Shown: positions 26,385 through 35,426 of the stretch, piece by piece
Position numbering within the stretch: position 1 is the stretch's first letter
How the letters are laid out: every line of letters starts with the position of its first letter
DNA from: Tessaracoccus oleiagri
GTDB taxonomy: Bacteria; Actinomycetota; Actinomycetes; Propionibacteriales; Propionibacteriaceae
DNA length: 64,000 nt
Assembly (NCBI RefSeq): GCF_900103275.1
Contig: NZ_FNGP01000004.1
Coordinates: 124,001-188,000 of the forward strand
Direction: 5' to 3'
Program-made: the position numbers and the translations under genes
Notes under the pieces: model-generated
What the model saw: only the letters and a program-made list of their open reading frames with translations
Told to the model about the DNA's origin: nothing
Database searches by the model: none

Positions 26385-28847
26385 GTGAGTCGAGAGCATT
26401 ACGACCGGGTTGCCGCGCAGGAGAAGTGGCAGGCGTTCTGGGAGAAGGACGAGACCTACAAGCCCCTCGATGACGGCTCCCGGGAGCGGCGCTACGTCCT
26501 CGACATGTTCCCCTACCCCTCGGGCGACCTCCACATGGGGCACGCGGAGGCATACGCGATGGGCGACGTGGTCTCGCGCTTCCTCCGGTTGAAGGGCTTC
26601 GACGTCCTCCACCCGATTGGTTGGGACTCCTTCGGGTTGCCGGCCGAGAACGCGGCGATCCGCAACAACGCCCATCCCGCGGAGTGGACCTACGCCAACA
26701 TCGAGACGCAGGCGTCCTCGTTCAAGCGCTACGGGCTGAGCCTCGACTGGTCCCGCCGACTGCACACCTCCGACGAGGAGTACTACCGCTGGACCCAGTG
26801 GCTGTTCCTCCGCTTCCACGAGCGCGGCCTCGCGTACCGCAAGGAATCCTTCGTCAACTGGTGCCCGAAGGACCAGACCGTCCTGGCCAACGAGCAGGTG
26901 GTCGGCGGCACCTGCGAGCGCTGCGGCACCGAGGTGACCAAGCGCAAGCTCCGCCAGTGGTACTTCAAGATCACCGACTACGCCGACCGGCTGCTCGACG
27001 ACATGTCGGAGCTCGAGGGCGGCTGGCCCGAGCACGTCCTCACCATGCAGCGCAACTGGATCGGGCGCAGCGAGGGGGCCCACGTCGACTTCCGGGTGGA
27101 GGGCCGCGAGACGCCGATCACCGTGTTCACCACCCGACCCGACACCCTGTATGGCGCCACCTACATGGTGGTGGCTCCCGACGGCGACCTCGCCGCGGAG
27201 CTCGTGTCCGACGGGCAGCGCGCCGAGTTCGAGGCCTACGTCGAGAAGGTGAAGAGGACCTCCGAGATCGAGCGCCAGTCCACCGAGCGCGAGAAGACCG
27301 GCGTCTGGCTGGGGGTCGACGCCATCAACCCCGTCAACGGCGAACGCCTCCCGATCTGGGCGGCCGACTACGTCCTGGCGGACTACGGCACCGGCGCCAT
27401 CATGGCGGTACCGGCGCACGACCAGCGTGACCTCGACTTCGCCCGCAAGTTCGACCTGCCGGTCCGCACCGTCCTGGACGTCGACGGCACCGACCCCGCC
27501 GAGACCGGGGTCGCGACCGTCGGCGACGGCGCGTACATGAACTCCGGGATCCTCGACGGGCTCACCGACAAGTCCGCCGGCGTCAGCCGGATGATCGCCC
27601 ACCTCGAGGCCGACAACGGCGGCGTGGGGACCGTCCAGTACCGCCTCCGCGACTGGCTGCTCTCGCGCCAGCGCTTCTGGGGATGCCCCATCCCGATCGT
27701 CCACTGCGAGCAGTGCGGCGAGGTCCCGGTCCCCGACGAGCAGCTGCCCGTCAGGTTGCCCGACCTGCGCGGCGACCAACTCGCGCCCAAGGGCACCTCG
27801 CCGTTGGCGGCGGCGACCGACTGGGTGAACACCACCTGCCCGCGGTGCGGCGGCGCGGCCCAGCGCGACACCGACACGATGGACACGTTCGTCGACTCGT
27901 CCTGGTACTTCTTCCGCTACTGCTCGCCGGGCTACGAGGAGGGCCCGTTCCGTCCCGAGGACGTCGCCCGTTGGATGCCGGTCGCCCAGTACGTCGGCGG
28001 CGTGGAGCACGCGATCCTGCACCTGCTCTACATGCGCTTCTTCTCCAAGGTGCTCCACGACATGGGCATGGTGCCCTTCAAGGAGCCCATGCAGCGCCTG
28101 CTGAACCAGGGTCAGGTCATCAACCACGGCAAGGCGATGAGCAAGTCGCTGGGCAACGGCGTGGACCTGGGCCAGCAGATCGACAACTACGGCGTCGACG
28201 CGGTGCGCGTCACGATGATCTTCGCCGGACCGCCGGAGGACGACATCGACTGGGCCGCCCTGTCCCCGGCCAGTTCGCTGAAGTTCCTGCAGCGCGCCCA
28301 CAGGCTCGCCGCCGACGTGACCAGCGAGCCCGGCGTGGACTTCGCCAACGGCGACCGGTCGCTGCGCAAGTCCACCCACCAGAGCATCGCCGAGATCGAC
28401 ATGCTCGTCGGTGACGGGCGATTCAACGTCGCGGTGGCGCGCATCATGGAGCTCGTCAACGCCACCCGCAAGGCCATCGACTCCGGCTGCGGCCCGGCCG
28501 ATCCCGCGGTGCGCGAGGCCGCGGAATTCGTCGCCCAGGCGCTGTCGCTCGTTGCGCCGTACGTGGCCGAGGAGATGTGGGAGATGCTCGGCAAGGAGCC
28601 CTCGGTGGCCAACAGCCGCTGGCCCGAGTCCGATCCCCAGCTCGCCGCGGAGGACACCGTCACCATGGTCGTGCAGATCCAGGGCAAGATCCGGGCGAAG
28701 CTCGAGGTCCCGGCGGACATCGCGGAGGAGACCGCGGTCGAGCTCGCGCTCGCCGACGCCGGTGTCCAGCGGAGCCTAGCCGGCCGGGAAGTCGTCAAGG
28801 TGATCGCGAAACTCCCCAAGATGGTGAGCCTCGTCCCCGGGAAGTGA
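26385..28847 (+). CDS. leuS: Leucyl-tRNA synthetase
   Basis: LeuRS charges tRNA-Leu. The 820-residue protein is of normal bacterial length. The class I motifs are present as [12 protein letters not shown] (HIGH) and AMSKSLGNG (KMSKS). The editing domain shows [17 protein letters not shown] and [16 protein letters not shown] with the Asp that rejects isoleucine and other wrong products. The zinc region has CERCGTEV and [10 protein letters not shown] cysteine pairs. The C-terminal domain ends [16 protein letters not shown]. The start is GTG, seven bases or fewer after GGAGGAG. A strong hairpin follows. Confidence 0.98.
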   Translation: MSREHYDRVAAQEKWQAFWEKDETYKPLDDGSRERRYVLDMFPYPSGDLHMGHAEAYAMGDVVSRFLRLKGFDVLHPIGWDSFGLPAENAAIRNNAHPAEWTYANIETQASSFKRYGLSLDWSRRLHTSDEEYYRWTQWLFLRFHERGLAYRKESFVNWCPKDQTVLANEQVVGGTCERCGTEVTKRKLRQWYFKITDYADRLLDDMSELEGGWPEHVLTMQRNWIGRSEGAHVDFRVEGRETPITVFTTRPDTLYGATYMVVAPDGDLAAELVSDGQRAEFEAYVEKVKRTSEIERQSTEREKTGVWLGVDAINPVNGERLPIWAADYVLADYGTGAIMAVPAHDQRDLDFARKFDLPVRTVLDVDGTDPAETGVATVGDGAYMNSGILDGLTDKSAGVSRMIAHLEADNGGVGTVQYRLRDWLLSRQRFWGCPIPIVHCEQCGEVPVPDEQLPVRLPDLRGDQLAPKGTSPLAAATDWVNTTCPRCGGAAQRDTDTMDTFVDSSWYFFRYCSPGYEEGPFRPEDVARWMPVAQYVGGVEHAILHLLYMRFFSKVLHDMGMVPFKEPMQRLLNQGQVINHGKAMSKSLGNGVDLGQQIDNYGVDAVRVTMIFAGPPEDDIDWAALSPASSLKFLQRAHRLAADVTSEPGVDFANGDRSLRKSTHQSIAEIDMLVGDGRFNVAVARIMELVNATRKAIDSGCGPADPAVREAAEFVAQALSLVAPYVAEEMWEMLGKEPSVANSRWPESDPQLAAEDTVTMVVQIQGKIRAKLEVPADIAEETAVELALADAGVQRSLAGREVVKVIAKLPKMVSLVPGK

Positions 28848-28857
28848 CCGCTTGACC

Positions 28858-28893
28858 CACTCCGGCCCCGCGCGACGGCGCGGGGCCGGAGTG
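28858..28893 (+). terminator. Hairpin terminator of leuS
   Basis: A 16 bp perfect stem (28858-28873 with 28878-28893) with loop GACG begins 11 bases after the leuS stop. The following bases are GCATTCTC, so there is no real U run. Confidence 0.7.
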
Positions 28894-28955
28894 CATTCTC
28901 CACAGCCGGCTGGCGTCGGCGGACGCGTCGAGGCCTTCGTGGCCATCACTGGGAC

Positions 28956-29726
28956 ATGCGGCAACGAACAACTGCCCACGCAGACCAGCTGGCACGCGCC
29001 CGGCTCGCCTACCTGAGCGCCGGTCAGCCCTCGCTCACCGCTCCCCGTCATGCGCTCGAGGAGCCGGAGCCCGAGGACCTCCCCGCGCAGCCCGATCCGG
29101 TCGCGTCGCGTCCTCGTCGCGAGTTGACGCGGACCCACCTGGTGGCGCTGGCGACGGTGGCGCTCGTGGCCGTGCTGGTCGTCGCTTTCACCTGGAGCCG
29201 CGCCTCCGCAGAGACCGTCACCGCTCCGGCCCCGGCACCCGTCGCCGCGCCGCTGCCGCCCGCTGAGGGCCCGTCACCCGCTCCCTCGATCAGCCCGCTC
29301 CGCGTGCACGTGCTGGGCGGTGTCGTCTCCCCGGGCGTCGTCACGGTGGAGCCGGGCGCCATCGTCGCTGACGTCATCGCCGCCGCAGGAGGACTCGCGC
29401 CGCAAGCGCTCCCCGGCGAACTGAACCTCGCGGCCCCGGTCGCCGACGGGATGCAGGTGGTCGTGGGCAGCGACTCCCAGCCGAGCCGGGTCGAGGGTCA
29501 ACCCGTGAGCGGTTCCGGAGGTGGATCCTCCGGCGGGAAGGTCGACCTCAACACCGCCAGCAGGGAGGAGCTGGAGACCCTGCCGGGCGTCGGGCCGGTC
29601 ATGGCCGAGGCGATCGTCGCCTGGCGCGAGGAACACGGCCAGTTCAGCTCGACGGCGGAGCTGCAGGAAGTCAGCGGCATCGGCCCCAAGACGTTCGCCA
29701 AGCTCGAGCCGCTGGTCACCGTGTGA
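28956..29726 (+). CDS. comEA: ComEA family DNA-binding competence protein
   Basis: ComEA binds incoming DNA outside the membrane and hands it to ComEC. The 256-residue protein has a cytoplasmic basic N-terminus, one membrane helix at about residues 62-80, a Pro/Ala linker, a SLBB-like domain (VHVLGGVVSPGVVTVEPG, ADVIAAAGGL) and a C-terminal double helix-hairpin-helix (VDLNTASREELETLPGVGP, LQEVSGIGPKTFAKLEPLV). comEC starts inside its last codons. Other competence genes are not in the window. Confidence 0.92.
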   Translation: MRQRTTAHADQLARARLAYLSAGQPSLTAPRHALEEPEPEDLPAQPDPVASRPRRELTRTHLVALATVALVAVLVVAFTWSRASAETVTAPAPAPVAAPLPPAEGPSPAPSISPLRVHVLGGVVSPGVVTVEPGAIVADVIAAAGGLAPQALPGELNLAAPVADGMQVVVGSDSQPSRVEGQPVSGSGGGSSGGKVDLNTASREELETLPGVGPVMAEAIVAWREEHGQFSSTAELQEVSGIGPKTFAKLEPLVTV

Positions 29727-32032
29727 CGCTCCACGACTGGCGACTGGTCCCGGTCGCGGCGGGGGCGTGGGGCGGCGCCTTCGCCGGGACGTCCGGCGAC
29801 GGTGTTACCACGGTGCTGGTGGCGGTCGTCTCCGGTGTGGCGGCGGCCGCCCTCCGCCGCCACACGGCGCTCGTCGTGGGGCTGATGGCCTGCGCACTGC
29901 TCGCCGTCTCCTCGGGCCTCCTCGCGGGGCAGCGCGGCGGCTCCTCCCTCGCCGCGCTGGCGGACGACGGGGCGGTGGTGGATGTGGCGTTCCGCGTCGT
30001 GTCCGAGCCCAGACCCCGGCCCGCACGGCCGCCGATGCCTCCCTCGGCCACGGCGCTCGCCGAGACGCGCTGGGTCGAGGGCCGCGGCGAACGCGTGGGT
30101 CAGCGGCTGCCCGTCGTCCTCTCCGCGAGCGGCGAGTTGGCGGCCGAGCTGCTGGAGCTGCAGCCGGGAGCGGTCTACGTGGCGACGGCGAAGCTCGCCG
30201 CCGCCGAGCCGGGGGACAGCGCGGTGGCGTTCGTGCGGATCCGCTCCTCCCCGCGGCTCTCCTCCGGGCCCGGGGCGCTGGACGCCCTGGCGGCCGGCCT
30301 GCGCGAGGGCCTCCGGCAGGCGGTGGCGGGCTCGCCGGCGCCCCAGCGGGCGTTGGTGCCGTCCCTGGTGGTGGGCGACACGTCGAGGGTCACCCAGGCG
30401 ATGGCGGACGAGTTCAAGGCCACCGGTCTCACGCACCTGATGGCGGTCTCCGGCGCCAACCTCGCGCTGATGCTGGGCGTGGTGCTCGCGGTGCTCAGGA
30501 CGGTCGGGGTGCGGGGATGGGCGGTACGGATCGTCGCAGCCGGGTGCGTCGGGATGTTCGTGGTGGTCTGCGGGCCCGAACCGTCCGTGCAGCGGGCCGC
30601 GGTCATGGGACTGGTCGCGGTGGCGGCCACGGGCGCGGGCAAACGGCGACGGAGCGTGCGCGCGCTGAGCGTGGCCGTCTGCGTCCTGATGGTGCTGGAC
30701 CCCTGGCTCAGCCGCGCGCCCGGCTTCTGGCTGTCGGTGGCCGCCTGTTTCGGCATCGTGGTGCTGGGCCCACCGTGGATCGACGCCATGTGCAACTGGG
30801 CGCCGCGTTGGGTCAGCGAGGCGTTCGCCATCGCACTCGCCTCACAGGTCGCCACTCAGCCCATCGTCACGTGGCTGAGCGGTGAGATCTCGCTCGTCGG
30901 GGTCCTGGCGAACGTCCTCGCCGGGCCATTCGTCGGCCCCACCACCGTCCTCGGCTTCGCCGCGGCCTGCCTGACCCCGTTGCCGCCCCTCAGCGCCTTC
31001 GTCGGGTGGGCCGCGGGTTGGGCGTCGCAGCCGATCCTCTGGATCGCCGGGATGGGCGCGGCCCTCCCGAACGCCACGGTCGCCTGGGTTCCGGGTGCGC
31101 TCGGTCTGCTCATGGTGATCGCGCTGTCGGCGGCGCTGCTGCCGCTCGCGGGGCCCGTGCTGCGGCGCGCCGGATCGAGCCTGCTCGCCGTGATCCTGCT
31201 GACGGTCGCCGCATTGCTGCCGGCGACTCCGCCCGGCTGGCCGGGGGAGTGGGACTTCGCCTTCTGCGACGTGGGGCAGGGGGACGCCACCGTCCTGCGC
31301 GCCGAGGGCGATACCGCGGTGCTCGTCGACTCCGGTCCGGAGCCCGCCCCGGTGCTCGACTGTCTCGACGCGCTCGGGGTCCGGCGGTTGTCGATGGTCG
31401 TGCTCACGCACTACCACGCCGACCACATCGGCGGGTTCGAGGCGGTGGTGCGGCGTTACCGGCCACCCCTCGTCCTCGTGAGCCCGCTCGCCTCGCCGCC
31501 GTACGCCGCGGCAGCCGTGGCGGCGGTCGCGGGCGACGCCACGCTCCGCCCGGCGGTCCCGGGGGAGCGGATCGCCGTGGGGTCGCTGGTGTGGACCACC
31601 GTCGCGGCAGCGCAGCCGTCGATGCCGGGACGAAGCGTCACCGAGGGCGAGTCCGCCGCGGAGAACGACGCCTCCGTCGTCGGCCTTGCGGAGCGTGCCG
31701 GGACGAGGCTCCTGCTGCCGGGCGACGCGGAGCCGGACGGCCAACGTCGCGCCCGATCGGAGGCGGATGCTCTCGGTCTGGGGCTGCGCGCGGAGGTCCT
31801 CAAGTTGCCCCACCACGGCTCGTCGCGACAGGATCGCGACTTCCTGGCGCAGACCGGTGCGCGGCTCGCCGTCGTGAGTGCAGGGGAGGGCAACGCCTAC
31901 GGGCACCCGGCACCGGGCGCGCTCGCGCTGGTGCAGGAGCTCGGCATGGTGGTGGCCCGTACGGACACGGAGGGCACGATCACCGTGGAGGTGTCGGCCG
32001 ATGGACTGGCGGTGCGCCGGTCCGGGGGATGA
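29723..32032 (+). CDS. comEC: ComEC/Rec2 DNA-uptake channel
   Basis: ComEC forms the inner-membrane channel for single-stranded DNA in transformation. The 769-residue protein has the expected order: two or three N-terminal helices with an OB-like external domain, the competence domain with many helices (LTHLMAVSGANLALMLGV, ATQPIVTWLSGEISLVGVLA), and a C-terminal metallo-beta-lactamase domain (FAFCDVGQGDATVL, VLTHYHADHIGGFEA, LKLPHHGSSRQD). The GTG start overlaps the comEA stop (GTGA). No frameshift or missing metal ligand is seen, so it is probably functional. holA lies 1.9 kb downstream, as often in bacteria. Confidence 0.93.
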   Translation: MTLHDWRLVPVAAGAWGGAFAGTSGDGVTTVLVAVVSGVAAAALRRHTALVVGLMACALLAVSSGLLAGQRGGSSLAALADDGAVVDVAFRVVSEPRPRPARPPMPPSATALAETRWVEGRGERVGQRLPVVLSASGELAAELLELQPGAVYVATAKLAAAEPGDSAVAFVRIRSSPRLSSGPGALDALAAGLREGLRQAVAGSPAPQRALVPSLVVGDTSRVTQAMADEFKATGLTHLMAVSGANLALMLGVVLAVLRTVGVRGWAVRIVAAGCVGMFVVVCGPEPSVQRAAVMGLVAVAATGAGKRRRSVRALSVAVCVLMVLDPWLSRAPGFWLSVAACFGIVVLGPPWIDAMCNWAPRWVSEAFAIALASQVATQPIVTWLSGEISLVGVLANVLAGPFVGPTTVLGFAAACLTPLPPLSAFVGWAAGWASQPILWIAGMGAALPNATVAWVPGALGLLMVIALSAALLPLAGPVLRRAGSSLLAVILLTVAALLPATPPGWPGEWDFAFCDVGQGDATVLRAEGDTAVLVDSGPEPAPVLDCLDALGVRRLSMVVLTHYHADHIGGFEAVVRRYRPPLVLVSPLASPPYAAAAVAAVAGDATLRPAVPGERIAVGSLVWTTVAAAQPSMPGRSVTEGESAAENDASVVGLAERAGTRLLLPGDAEPDGQRRARSEADALGLGLRAEVLKLPHHGSSRQDRDFLAQTGARLAVVSAGEGNAYGHPAPGALALVQELGMVVARTDTEGTITVEVSADGLAVRRSGG

Positions 32033-32146
32033 CCCACCGCGGCGGGCACGGGCAGGCCCATTGCGATGAACTTCTATCGAAGTAAGCTGGCAGCACGGTT
32101 GGGGGACCTCAGATCGGGGTCCGTTCTTCTATGGGGGGAGAAACCA

Positions 32147-32854
32147 ATGGGGAAATACTTGGCGAGCGCTGCCGCCATCATTGTGGGTCTCGGGGGGGCC
32201 TTCGCGATGAATCAAGCATTCGCGGAGACGGTGCCGTTCGACCCGGACGCGAACAAGCCCGGTTACTGGGAGGACTACTTCGAGGACCGTGGCTACGTCG
32301 ACGTCACCTGCACGAAGGATGACACGGAGCGGGAATCGTTCACGGTGGGAGCGCCACCCGACGGATCGTTCTGGGTCGGAGTGATACTCAAGGCCGGGGC
32401 GGATGACTCCGCCAACGACGTCTACGTCGAACCGTCAGAGGGTGATGTGCTGGAGCACGCCAGCGGGAAGGACATTTCCCACGTGATCGCCTGCTACGCG
32501 GCGGAGGTGGAGGAATCGCCGACGCCCACGCCGTCGATCACCCCGACGCCATCTGAGTCGCCCACGCCGTCGGTGACGCCGTCGGTGTCGGAGTCGCCCA
32601 CGCCGTCGGTGACGCCTTCGGTGTCGGAGTCGCCCACGCCGTCGGAGACGCCTTCGGTGTCGGAGTCGCCCACGCCGTCGGTGACGCCTTCGGTGTCGGA
32701 GTCGCCCACGCCGTCGGTCACGCCGTCCGTGTCGGAGTCACCCACGCCATCGGTGACGCCCACCGTCCTGCCGACGGTGGTCGAACGGCCCACCACGCCG
32801 GGGGTCACGCCGACCCGTCGGCCGGTGGTCCATCTTCCGCAGACCGGCGACTGA
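32147..32854 (+). CDS. Secreted Ser/Pro/Thr-repeat protein ending in LPQTGD
   Basis: The ATG follows GGGGGGAGAAACC. The 235-residue product has a signal peptide (MGKYLASAAAIIVGLGGAFA, cleavage near AFAETV), a folded domain of about 100 residues with two Cys (VDVTCTKDDTE and VIACYAAEVEE, perhaps a disulfide), then a stalk made of 12-residue repeats of the type ESPTPSVTPSVS. It ends LPQTGD. This looks like a sortase motif, but the hydrophobic helix and basic tail that must follow are absent, and no frame after the stop supplies them. It is probably released or was shortened from a wall-anchored ancestor. The fold of the first domain is not recognised. Confidence 0.78.
   Translation: MGKYLASAAAIIVGLGGAFAMNQAFAETVPFDPDANKPGYWEDYFEDRGYVDVTCTKDDTERESFTVGAPPDGSFWVGVILKAGADDSANDVYVEPSEGDVLEHASGKDISHVIACYAAEVEESPTPTPSITPTPSESPTPSVTPSVSESPTPSVTPSVSESPTPSETPSVSESPTPSVTPSVSESPTPSVTPSVSESPTPSVTPTVLPTVVERPTTPGVTPTRRPVVHLPQTGD
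32555..32770 (+). repeat. Six tandem 36-base repeats coding ESPTPSVTPSVS
   Basis: Units begin at 32555, 32591, 32627, 32663, 32699 and 32735. The third carries one codon change (Val to Glu) and the sixth diverges at its 3' end. The near identity of the DNA points to recent expansion by slippage or recombination; copy number probably varies between strains and would change the stalk length. Confidence 0.92.
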
Positions 32855-32875
32855 CCGGCGCTGCTGAAACGAACC

Positions 32876-32916
32876 GGCCGGGGGCCGGCGTCGCCAACCG
32901 ACGCCGGCCCCCGGCC
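32876..32916. terminator. 18 bp perfect hairpin between convergent genes
   Basis: Arms 32876-32893 and 32899-32916 match perfectly around loop CCAAC. It lies between the stops of the repeat protein and the oppositely directed oxidoreductase and can end both transcripts. Confidence 0.75.
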
Positions 32917-32943
32917 CTGTCCGCGCCCTTCCGGGCGGGTGGT

Positions 32944-33921
32944 TCACGCGCCGCGCAGCGGAAGACCGGCGTTCTCATAGATGGCGTCGATGGCGCGCAT
33001 GGTCGCCACCGAGTCCTCGGGGCCGGTGACGACGTCGCCGCCGCCCCGGACGGCCTCGACGAAGACCTGCAGCTGCGCGTCGTAGCTGGTGAAGTCGAGC
33101 GGGAACTGCTTCGACCGTTCCCCCGCCGCCGTGGTCAGGGTGATGGAGTTGCCCTCGTGCGGTTTCACGAAGCCCTCGACGTGCAGCGTCCCCTCCGTCC
33201 CGGTGAACGTCGCAGCCACGACCTCCTGGTCCTCGAGGAGGGAGCAGGCGAGCCGTGCCGGCACGTCGCCGAAGAGAAGCTCCGCCCACAGCGCCTCGTC
33301 GACCCGCGCGTCGGGCGCCGGACGGTAGCCGGCGTCGACGACCTCCGGCTCCGTCCCCAGCAGGCTTCGCAGGAGGTGCAGCGGGTAGCAGCCCAGGTCC
33401 ATGAGGGCGCCGCCCCCGAGCTCGTAGTCATAACGGATGTTGCTGCGGTCGGGGAGGTGGATGTCGAACGTGGCCTCCGCGCGCTGCACATCACCGATCT
33501 CGGCCAGGAGCCGCTTGGTCTCCGCCCACAGCGGGTGGTACCGGTAGTGGAACGCCTCCATACACACGCGGTCGATGCCGGCGGCGACCTCCGCCACCTC
33601 CAGCGCCTGCGCGTGGTTGTTGGCGAACGGCTTCTCGACGAGCACGTGTTTGCCGGCCCGCAATGCCCGGATGGTCCAGGGTGCGTGCAGCGAGTTGGGC
33701 AGCGGGATGTAGACGGCGTCCACGGAGTCGTCGGCGAGGGCGGATTCGTAGTCCGGCAGCACCGTTGGGATTCCGTGCTGCGAGGCGAAGGCCTCCGCCG
33801 TGTCCCGGTTCCGTGCGGCGACGGCGACGATCTCGGCGTCGGGACTCTTGGCGGCGGGCCTGATGATCGCCGTTGGGGCGATCCCGGCTGCGCCGAGGAT
33901 GGCGATGCGTACTGGTTCCAT
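32944..33921 (-). CDS. Gfo/Idh/MocA family oxidoreductase
   Basis: The 325-residue protein has the N-terminal Rossmann domain (RIAILGAAGIAPTAII), the family motif VLVEKPFANNHAQA with the catalytic Lys, and the C-terminal domain with MEAFHYRYHPLWAETKRLL and GGGALMDLGCYPLHLLRSLLG. Family members oxidise or reduce sugars, cyclitols or biliverdin-type substrates with NAD(P); the substrate is unknown here. TAGACT lies six bases before the ATG with no ribosome-binding site, so the transcript is probably leaderless. It is divergent from holA. Confidence 0.9.
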   Translation of the reverse strand: MEPVRIAILGAAGIAPTAIIRPAAKSPDAEIVAVAARNRDTAEAFASQHGIPTVLPDYESALADDSVDAVYIPLPNSLHAPWTIRALRAGKHVLVEKPFANNHAQALEVAEVAAGIDRVCMEAFHYRYHPLWAETKRLLAEIGDVQRAEATFDIHLPDRSNIRYDYELGGGALMDLGCYPLHLLRSLLGTEPEVVDAGYRPAPDARVDEALWAELLFGDVPARLACSLLEDQEVVAATFTGTEGTLHVEGFVKPHEGNSITLTTAAGERSKQFPLDFTSYDAQLQVFVEAVRGGGDVVTGPEDSVATMRAIDAIYENAGLPLRGA

Positions 33922-33973
33922 GCAGGCAGTCTAGGAGTCGAACTTTGTCCGTCGCAGGTGGCAAGCTAAGCGC

Positions 33974-34942
33974 GTGAGTGTTTTCGGCAGGGCGTTGTTG
34001 GTCACCGGACCCGAGTCGATGCTCGCCGAACGGGCGGTCGCCGAACGCAAGGCGCAGGCGCTGGTGCAGCAGCCTGGTGCTGACGTCAACACCGTCAGCG
34101 CCGACCAGCTGGGCGACGCCATCCTCGGTGAGGTCGTCGGCGGGTCGCTGTTCTCCAGCCACATCGTCGCCGTCATCGAGGACGTGGGCGCCACGCCGAC
34201 GGAGGTGGTGGACCAGCTCGTCGCCGTCGCAGCGGATCCCGGCCCGGAGTTGTGCCTCATCCTCGTCCACGGGGGCGGCAACAAGGGCAAGGGCCTGATC
34301 GACAAGCTGAAGAAGGCGAAGGTCGAGACCGTCACGGTGGCGGCGATGAAGCCCTGGGAGGTGTGGAAGTTCGCGGCGGCCGAGGCGAAGCGGCAGCGTC
34401 TCCGCATGACGCAGGAGGCGGCGCAGGCCCTGGTCGACGCCGTGGGCAGCGACCTCCGCACGATCGTCGGCGCGGTGTCCCAGCTCGTCGCCGACGCGGA
34501 GGGCGACGAGATCGACGTGCCCCTGATCCGCCGCTACTTCGCGGGCCGCTCCGAGGTGACGAGCTTCAACGTCGCCGACGCGGTCATGGCCGGCAACCCG
34601 TCGGTGGCGATGGAGCGGCTGCGCTGGGCCCTCGGCACGGGCGCGCCGCACGTCCTGGTCACGTCCGCCATGGGCAGCAACTTCCGGGCGATGGGCAAGT
34701 ACCTGGAGGCGCAGGGGCGTCGGATGTCCGACGCCGACCTGGCGAAGCAGCTCGGCATCCCGTTCTTCAAGGTCAAGGACTACGCGAAGAACGCACGGCT
34801 CTGGTCCACCGGCGGGGTGGCGAGGGCGATCCAGTTGATCGCCAAGGCGGATGCGGAGGTGAAGGGCGCGGCCACGGATCCCGACTACGCGCTGGAGGCC
34901 ATGGTCCTCGGCGTCCTCGCCGAGCGCGAGACGCGGCGCTGA
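33974..34942 (+). CDS. holA: DNA polymerase III subunit delta
   Basis: Delta opens the sliding clamp as part of the clamp loader. The 322-residue protein starts [14 protein letters not shown] (GTG) and has the family features [13 protein letters not shown], the central segment [22 protein letters not shown], the clamp-loader collar helices [11 protein letters not shown] and a C-terminal helix [19 protein letters not shown]. Its position after comEC and before rpsT on the other strand is the normal actinobacterial arrangement, with two extra genes inserted. Confidence 0.93.
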   Translation: MSVFGRALLVTGPESMLAERAVAERKAQALVQQPGADVNTVSADQLGDAILGEVVGGSLFSSHIVAVIEDVGATPTEVVDQLVAVAADPGPELCLILVHGGGNKGKGLIDKLKKAKVETVTVAAMKPWEVWKFAAAEAKRQRLRMTQEAAQALVDAVGSDLRTIVGAVSQLVADAEGDEIDVPLIRRYFAGRSEVTSFNVADAVMAGNPSVAMERLRWALGTGAPHVLVTSAMGSNFRAMGKYLEAQGRRMSDADLAKQLGIPFFKVKDYAKNARLWSTGGVARAIQLIAKADAEVKGAATDPDYALEAMVLGVLAERETRR

Positions 34943-34951
34943 GCACGCAAA

Positions 34952-34987
34952 ACAGCGCCTCGGCTACCGAGTACGCCGAGGCGCTGT
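34952..34987. terminator. Bidirectional terminator between holA and rpsT
   Basis: A 13 bp stem (34952-34964 with 34975-34987) encloses a 10-base loop. Read on the minus strand it is followed by TTTTGCG, so it is a good terminator for rpsT; on the plus strand it has no U run. Confidence 0.75.
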
Positions 34988-35003
34988 GAAGCGCGGTGTG
35001 GAA

Positions 35004-35270
35004 CTACTTGGCGAGCGAAGCGGCGGCCGAGGAGAGGGCCGACTTGCGGTTCGCAGCCTGGTTCGAGTGGATGACACCCTTCGAAACGGCCTTGTCGAGG
35101 GCGCGGTTCGCGACGCGGGTGAGCTCCGAGGCCTTCTCTGCGTCGCCCTCGGCGATCGCGAGGCGGGCGTTGCGGACGTGGGTACGGATCTGCGACTTGA
35201 CGGCCTTGTTGCGAAGGCGCGCGACCTCGTTGGTCTTGTTCCGCTTCATCTGCGACTTGATGTTTGCCAC
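35004..35270 (-). CDS. rpsT: 30S ribosomal protein S20
   Basis: The 88-residue bS20 has the typical start [21 protein letters not shown], the lysine/arginine-rich helices that wrap 16S rRNA, and ends [12 protein letters not shown]-like residues. The start is GTG with AAAGGAG about six bases upstream on the minus strand. It is divergent from lepA and ends at a hairpin with a U run. Confidence 0.97.
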   Translation of the reverse strand: MANIKSQMKRNKTNEVARLRNKAVKSQIRTHVRNARLAIAEGDAEKASELTRVANRALDKAVSKGVIHSNQAANRKSALSSAAASLAK

Positions 35271-35426
35271 GAGGGCTCCTTTACGAACTCGGTGTTGGCG
35301 TCAACTGGACGCGACGGTCAACTGTACACTGCTGGGCCGAAGCCCCTCAAATCGGCCGGACTCGCGTACTCGCGGCCGAAGTGGGATGATGGCATGTCAC
35401 TCCCTCCATTTCCCAAGGACTGGTGC

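Noticed and set aside
26184-28379. 731-codon minus-strand frame across leuS
   Set aside because: Shadow of leuS; the sense frame has all LeuRS motifs.
32555-32770. Regular 36-base units taken as a CRISPR array
   Set aside because: The units are contiguous with no spacers and lie in frame inside a secreted protein.
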